41,748 bases of DNA from JBAXEO01 sp964541375 (GTDB lineage Bacteria > Actinomycetota > Coriobacteriia > Anaerosomatales > JAAXUF01), in assembly GCA_964541375.1 (NCBI GenBank), contig CAZIPT010000011.1:1-41748 (forward strand). Direction: 5' to 3'. Positions 39,297 to 41,748 of this stretch are shown here, in pieces. Position numbers and translations under genes: made by a program. Below the pieces are notes generated by a model, which searched no databases, was not told the origin of the DNA, and saw only the letters and a program-made list of their open reading frames with translations. Numbering within the stretch: position 1 is the stretch's first letter; every line of letters starts with the position of its first letter.

Positions 39297-40747
39297 GCTC
39301 CGACTCTGCCGTCGGCGCCACGCCTGACGCCCCTCGCCGCAGCGTAGCGACGCGCGCGCGGCTCTACCTGGTGGGCGGCGCAATGCTGGCCCTGGTGGTG
39401 GCGTTCGGCGTCTTCGTGCTCGCGTGGGGGCAGTACTCGATCAGCCAGCGGACGGCCGAGCTTGCCCGGCAGACGAGCGCACTGGCAAAGGGCCAAGCGG
39501 TCGGTGACCGATTCAGCCTCTCCGCCGAGGAGACCGCCACGGCCGCATCTCGCGATCGGCTGCTTCGCGTCGAAGCCGGGCTGATGGGCGCCGGGCTCTT
39601 CATCACCGACGCCAGCGGCGCGGTTCAGCGCGGCACGACCGACGACCCGCCGACCGCCATCCCGCTCGAGCGACTCACGCGAGCGGACGCAAGCGGGGCG
39701 AAGAGCGCGCTGTTGCGATCGGCGGCGGGAGTTCGGCTGCTGGTGGTCTCGGCGCCGATCGACGAGACGCATCGGCTCGTGGCCGTCCAAGGGCTCCGCG
39801 AGATCCAGCAGACGCAGGCCGGGATCCTGATCATCGGCCTGGTAGCGATCATCGCAGCCGCGGTCGTTGCGTACGTGGCCGGCGGCATCCTAGCTCGGCG
39901 GCTGACGGCTCCACTGGTGCGCCTTGAGACTGCGGCCGAGTCTGTGGCCGAGGGCGCCTTTGGCACGCAGGTCGCCGAGGAAGGCGATGCCGAGACGGCC
40001 TCGCTCGCGCGCTCGTTCAACCGGATGTCGACGCGCGTGGCCGACGTGTACTCGGCGCAGAAGGCGTTCGTCGGCGACGTGTCCCACGAGATCCGGACGC
40101 CACTCACCTCGATCCGCGGCTTCGCAGAGGCCATGCTCGATGGCACGGTGACCGACCCGCAGCAGCAGCGTCACGCGCTGAGCGTCATCCGCGACGAGGC
40201 GGTGCGCATCGGCGAGGTCTCGCAGACACTGCTGTCGCTCGCCGAGCTCGAAGCGGGAGCGGTGACCGTCGCGCGCACGCCCGTCGACACAGGAGTGCTC
40301 GCGCAGGCGCTGAGCGGCCGGTTCTCGGCAGCGGCGAGCGCCGCCGACCTGAGCCTCGACATCGACCTGTCCGCTGCCCAGCGCCCGATGGGTGACCCCG
40401 ACAGGCTCCTGCAGGCCGTCTCGGCGTTGGTCGCGAACGCGATTGCGTACACCCCGTCAGGCGGTCAGGTCCGCGTGAGCGCAACCTCCTCGGCAGGGCG
40501 TTGGCGGCTACGAGTCGACGACTCCGGACCGGGGATTCCCGCCGAGAAGCGCGCCGAGGTCTTTGGCCGGTTCTCTCGGCTGGAGGGTTCCGGCGAGGGA
40601 GGCGCAGGATTGGGACTGGCGATCTGCCGGCGAGTCGTGGAGCTGATGGGCGGGACCGTAAGCGTAGGTGAGAGCTCCTTGGGCGGCGCGCGATTCGAGA
40701 TAGAGCTGCCGTTGGCTCCGGGGCAACTCAATACAAACTCAATGTAG
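39293..40747 (+). CDS. Sensor histidine kinase
   Basis: 484 residues from GTG 39293. A first membrane helix (LVGGAMLALVVAFGVFVLAW), an approximately 130-residue extracytoplasmic domain, a second helix (ILIIGLVAIIAAAVVAYVAGG), HAMP, then a HisKA domain with the phosphorylated His265 (GDVSHEIRTPLTS). The HATPase_c domain carries the N box (ALVANAIAYTPSGG), DDSGPGIP, FGRFSRL and GAGLGLAI. It senses an unknown external signal and pairs with the regulator encoded just upstream. Confidence 0.95.
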   Translation: MSSDSAVGATPDAPRRSVATRARLYLVGGAMLALVVAFGVFVLAWGQYSISQRTAELARQTSALAKGQAVGDRFSLSAEETATAASRDRLLRVEAGLMGAGLFITDASGAVQRGTTDDPPTAIPLERLTRADASGAKSALLRSAAGVRLLVVSAPIDETHRLVAVQGLREIQQTQAGILIIGLVAIIAAAVVAYVAGGILARRLTAPLVRLETAAESVAEGAFGTQVAEEGDAETASLARSFNRMSTRVADVYSAQKAFVGDVSHEIRTPLTSIRGFAEAMLDGTVTDPQQQRHALSVIRDEAVRIGEVSQTLLSLAELEAGAVTVARTPVDTGVLAQALSGRFSAAASAADLSLDIDLSAAQRPMGDPDRLLQAVSALVANAIAYTPSGGQVRVSATSSAGRWRLRVDDSGPGIPAEKRAEVFGRFSRLEGSGEGGAGLGLAICRRVVELMGGTVSVGESSLGGARFEIELPLAPGQLNTNSM

Positions 40748-40841
40748 CCCCAACGCCCGGTCAACCTGCCCAGACGATACTCAACTCGTAGATTGGAGCC
40801 GCGCACCCGGCGCGGAACCACGAATCAGCGAGGTGGATCAG

Positions 40842-41378
40842 ATGAAGGCAATGAGAACGGCACTAGGAGTCGCCACCGTTGCAGTAGCGCTGGTCGCGGC
40901 TCTGGGCGCACCTGCGCTTGCGGTCGCGACGCCGGCGCATACGCGCTCGGTGGCGACGTCGCCCACGCCCGGCTGGCGCGTCGTGCGCCAGTACTCGGTG
41001 CAGTCGCGCGCTCGTCTCCAGAAGTTCAAGGCCAACGCACGCGTCATCACTCAGAAGCTCAATCGGTATGACCGCATCACGAGCCGCGTTGAGTCGGCCG
41101 GCGCTGACGTGACCGCAGTGCGCGGCCACATCGCTGACTCCCGCGCACACGTCGCCTCGGCGACGCTGTTTGCGACCGAAGCAGCTGCCATGCTCAAGGC
41201 CGTCCCGTTCGCCACGAATCGAAAGGCCGCGTTCTTCGCCGCGAACCGTCGCTTCACCGCCGCGTCATGGCAGTTGAAGCTCGCCCGTGACGACCGCAAC
41301 CGCGCGGCCAAGGACCTGTGGCCGCTCGTCAAGAAGTACCATCTTGCCTGGAAGTTCCACCGGGCAGAGTTCAGGTAG
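40842..41378 (+). CDS. Exported helical basic protein of unknown function
   Basis: 178 residues from ATG 40842 (GAGGTGG upstream); GTG 40833 and ATG 40851 are in frame. A signal peptide (ALGVATVAVALVAALGAPAL) leads to a mature protein that is all helical by pattern, very basic, and free of cysteine, with evenly spaced Arg/Lys and aromatic residues (KKYHLAWKFHRAEFR at the end). No family recognised. It follows the sensor kinase by 94 bases on the same strand and ends in a strong terminator, so it might be a target or partner of the two-component system. Confidence 0.65.
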   Translation: MKAMRTALGVATVAVALVAALGAPALAVATPAHTRSVATSPTPGWRVVRQYSVQSRARLQKFKANARVITQKLNRYDRITSRVESAGADVTAVRGHIADSRAHVASATLFATEAAAMLKAVPFATNRKAAFFAANRRFTAASWQLKLARDDRNRAAKDLWPLVKKYHLAWKFHRAEFR

Positions 41379-41388
41379 GAATCCTGGT

Positions 41389-41470
41389 GGGTCGCCCTGA
41401 GCCCGGCGGCGGCAGAGCGCAGAACGCTGCGCACTGTGCGATCTGAGGCTCGGGGCGACCCTTCTTTCTT
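41389..41470 (+). terminator. Strong terminator after the helical exported protein gene
   Basis: GGGTCGCCCTGAGCC (41389-41403) and GGCTCGGGGCGACCC (41447-41461) form 15 pairs with one G-T, around a loop that can fold further. TTCTTTCTT follows at 41462-41470. Confidence 0.85.
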
Positions 41471-41531
41471 CACGTTGGCAGGAGCGGTGCTGCTCGTGTC
41501 ATGAATACCGAGGCGATTGAAGGTGCAAGAC

Positions 41532-41748
41532 ATGCGCGTAGGCACGACGAGGACGGCCATGCTTCTCATCCTTGCGACCATGCTGGCGTCGCTTCTCCTG
41601 CCGGTGGTCGCTGGCGCCGCAACGGCACCGGTGGTGGATGCCGCACAGCCCACAGCGGTCAAAGTCGTCGCTGCTCCGACCACGGCCAAGGCCGCGGCGA
41701 CCGAGCGGCTCAAACTTCAAATCGCCGAGGTGCTCCGCGCACGCGCGG
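41532..41748 (+). CDS. Exported protein, truncated by window end
   Basis: ATG 41532 with GAAGGTG upstream opens a frame that runs off the window; 72 residues are visible. A signal peptide (TAMLLILATMLASLLLPVVA, then GAATA) precedes an Ala/Thr/Val-rich linker and the start of a charged helix (TERLKLQIAEVLRARAR). No family can be assigned. It is a second exported product following the helical protein. Confidence 0.7.
   Translation, partial: MRVGTTRTAMLLILATMLASLLLPVVAGAATAPVVDAAQPTAVKVVAAPTTAKAAATERLKLQIAEVLRARA

Noticed and set aside
41051..41713. Minus-strand 220-residue ORF with a lipoprotein-like N terminus
   Set aside because: It runs opposite two plus-strand exported proteins that have ribosome binding sites and a terminator; the apparent signal sequence mirrors their Ala-rich signal peptides.

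Overview
ORGANISM. The window is a GC-rich (about 60-65%) piece of a bacterial chromosome. Multiheme c-type cytochromes, several exported proteins with a common basic C-terminal domain, actinobacterial-style codon use and frequent GTG/TTG starts suggest an uncultured, probably anaerobic actinobacterium of the Coriobacteriia/OPB41 type. This is inference; no ribosomal marker is present. Both ends are cut inside genes, and the left end looks chimeric. LAYOUT. (1) 1-432, minus: an ORF that starts as a hexapeptide-repeat acyltransferase and switches within one codon stretch to a BNR/sortilin-like beta-propeller sequence, probably an assembly junction. (2) 605-6424, plus: an apparent operon of acyl carrier protein, AMP-forming acyl ligase, SGNH-like lipoprotein, asparagine synthase-type amidotransferase and NAD synthase-type amidase/ligase. 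It reads as a pathway that activates an acid, loads it on a carrier and makes amides, perhaps to decorate a surface glycan or a small molecule. (3) 6444-9269, minus: a large membrane Cache-PAS-GGDEF-EAL cyclic di-GMP protein. (4) 9734-14038, plus: two exported multiheme cytochromes, one with 8 CXXCH sites and a C-terminal Ig-like domain, the other with 21 CXXCH plus one CXXCK in triheme repeats. (5) 14167-16961: a DHA2-type MFS exporter, a TetR repressor, and a DUF6326 membrane protein behind a promoter covered by two TetR-type operators. (6) 16994-21465, plus: a small membrane protein, an ATC-hydrolase family protein, a lipocalin-like protein, an ICMT-Lgt fusion membrane enzyme and an acyltransferase-3 protein, together a likely lipid or envelope modification module. 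(7) 21601-26794: an exported metzincin-like protease with cadherin-like repeats, tRNA-Glu, and an exported subtilase; tRNA-Val follows. (8) 27098-31671: DUF998 membrane protein, alpha/beta hydrolase, DUF1269 protein, a hypothetical protein and a proline-rich membrane protein with a 14-C tract. (9) 31966-34887: a second subtilase, cold shock protein, and on the minus strand a ferredoxin, a GGQ release-factor-like protein and a 30-residue membrane peptide in one operon. (10) 35043-41748, plus: a Cys-rich exported protein, DUF72 protein, MacB-like ABC permease and ATPase, an OmpR-type regulator and histidine kinase, a helical exported protein and a truncated exported protein. THEMES. The region is envelope-centred: surface proteases and one cytochrome share the same approximately 90-residue C-terminal basic Ig-like domain, and cytochromes, lipid enzymes, transporters and signalling genes surround them. 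No CRISPR array, insertion sequence, integrase or phage gene was seen.
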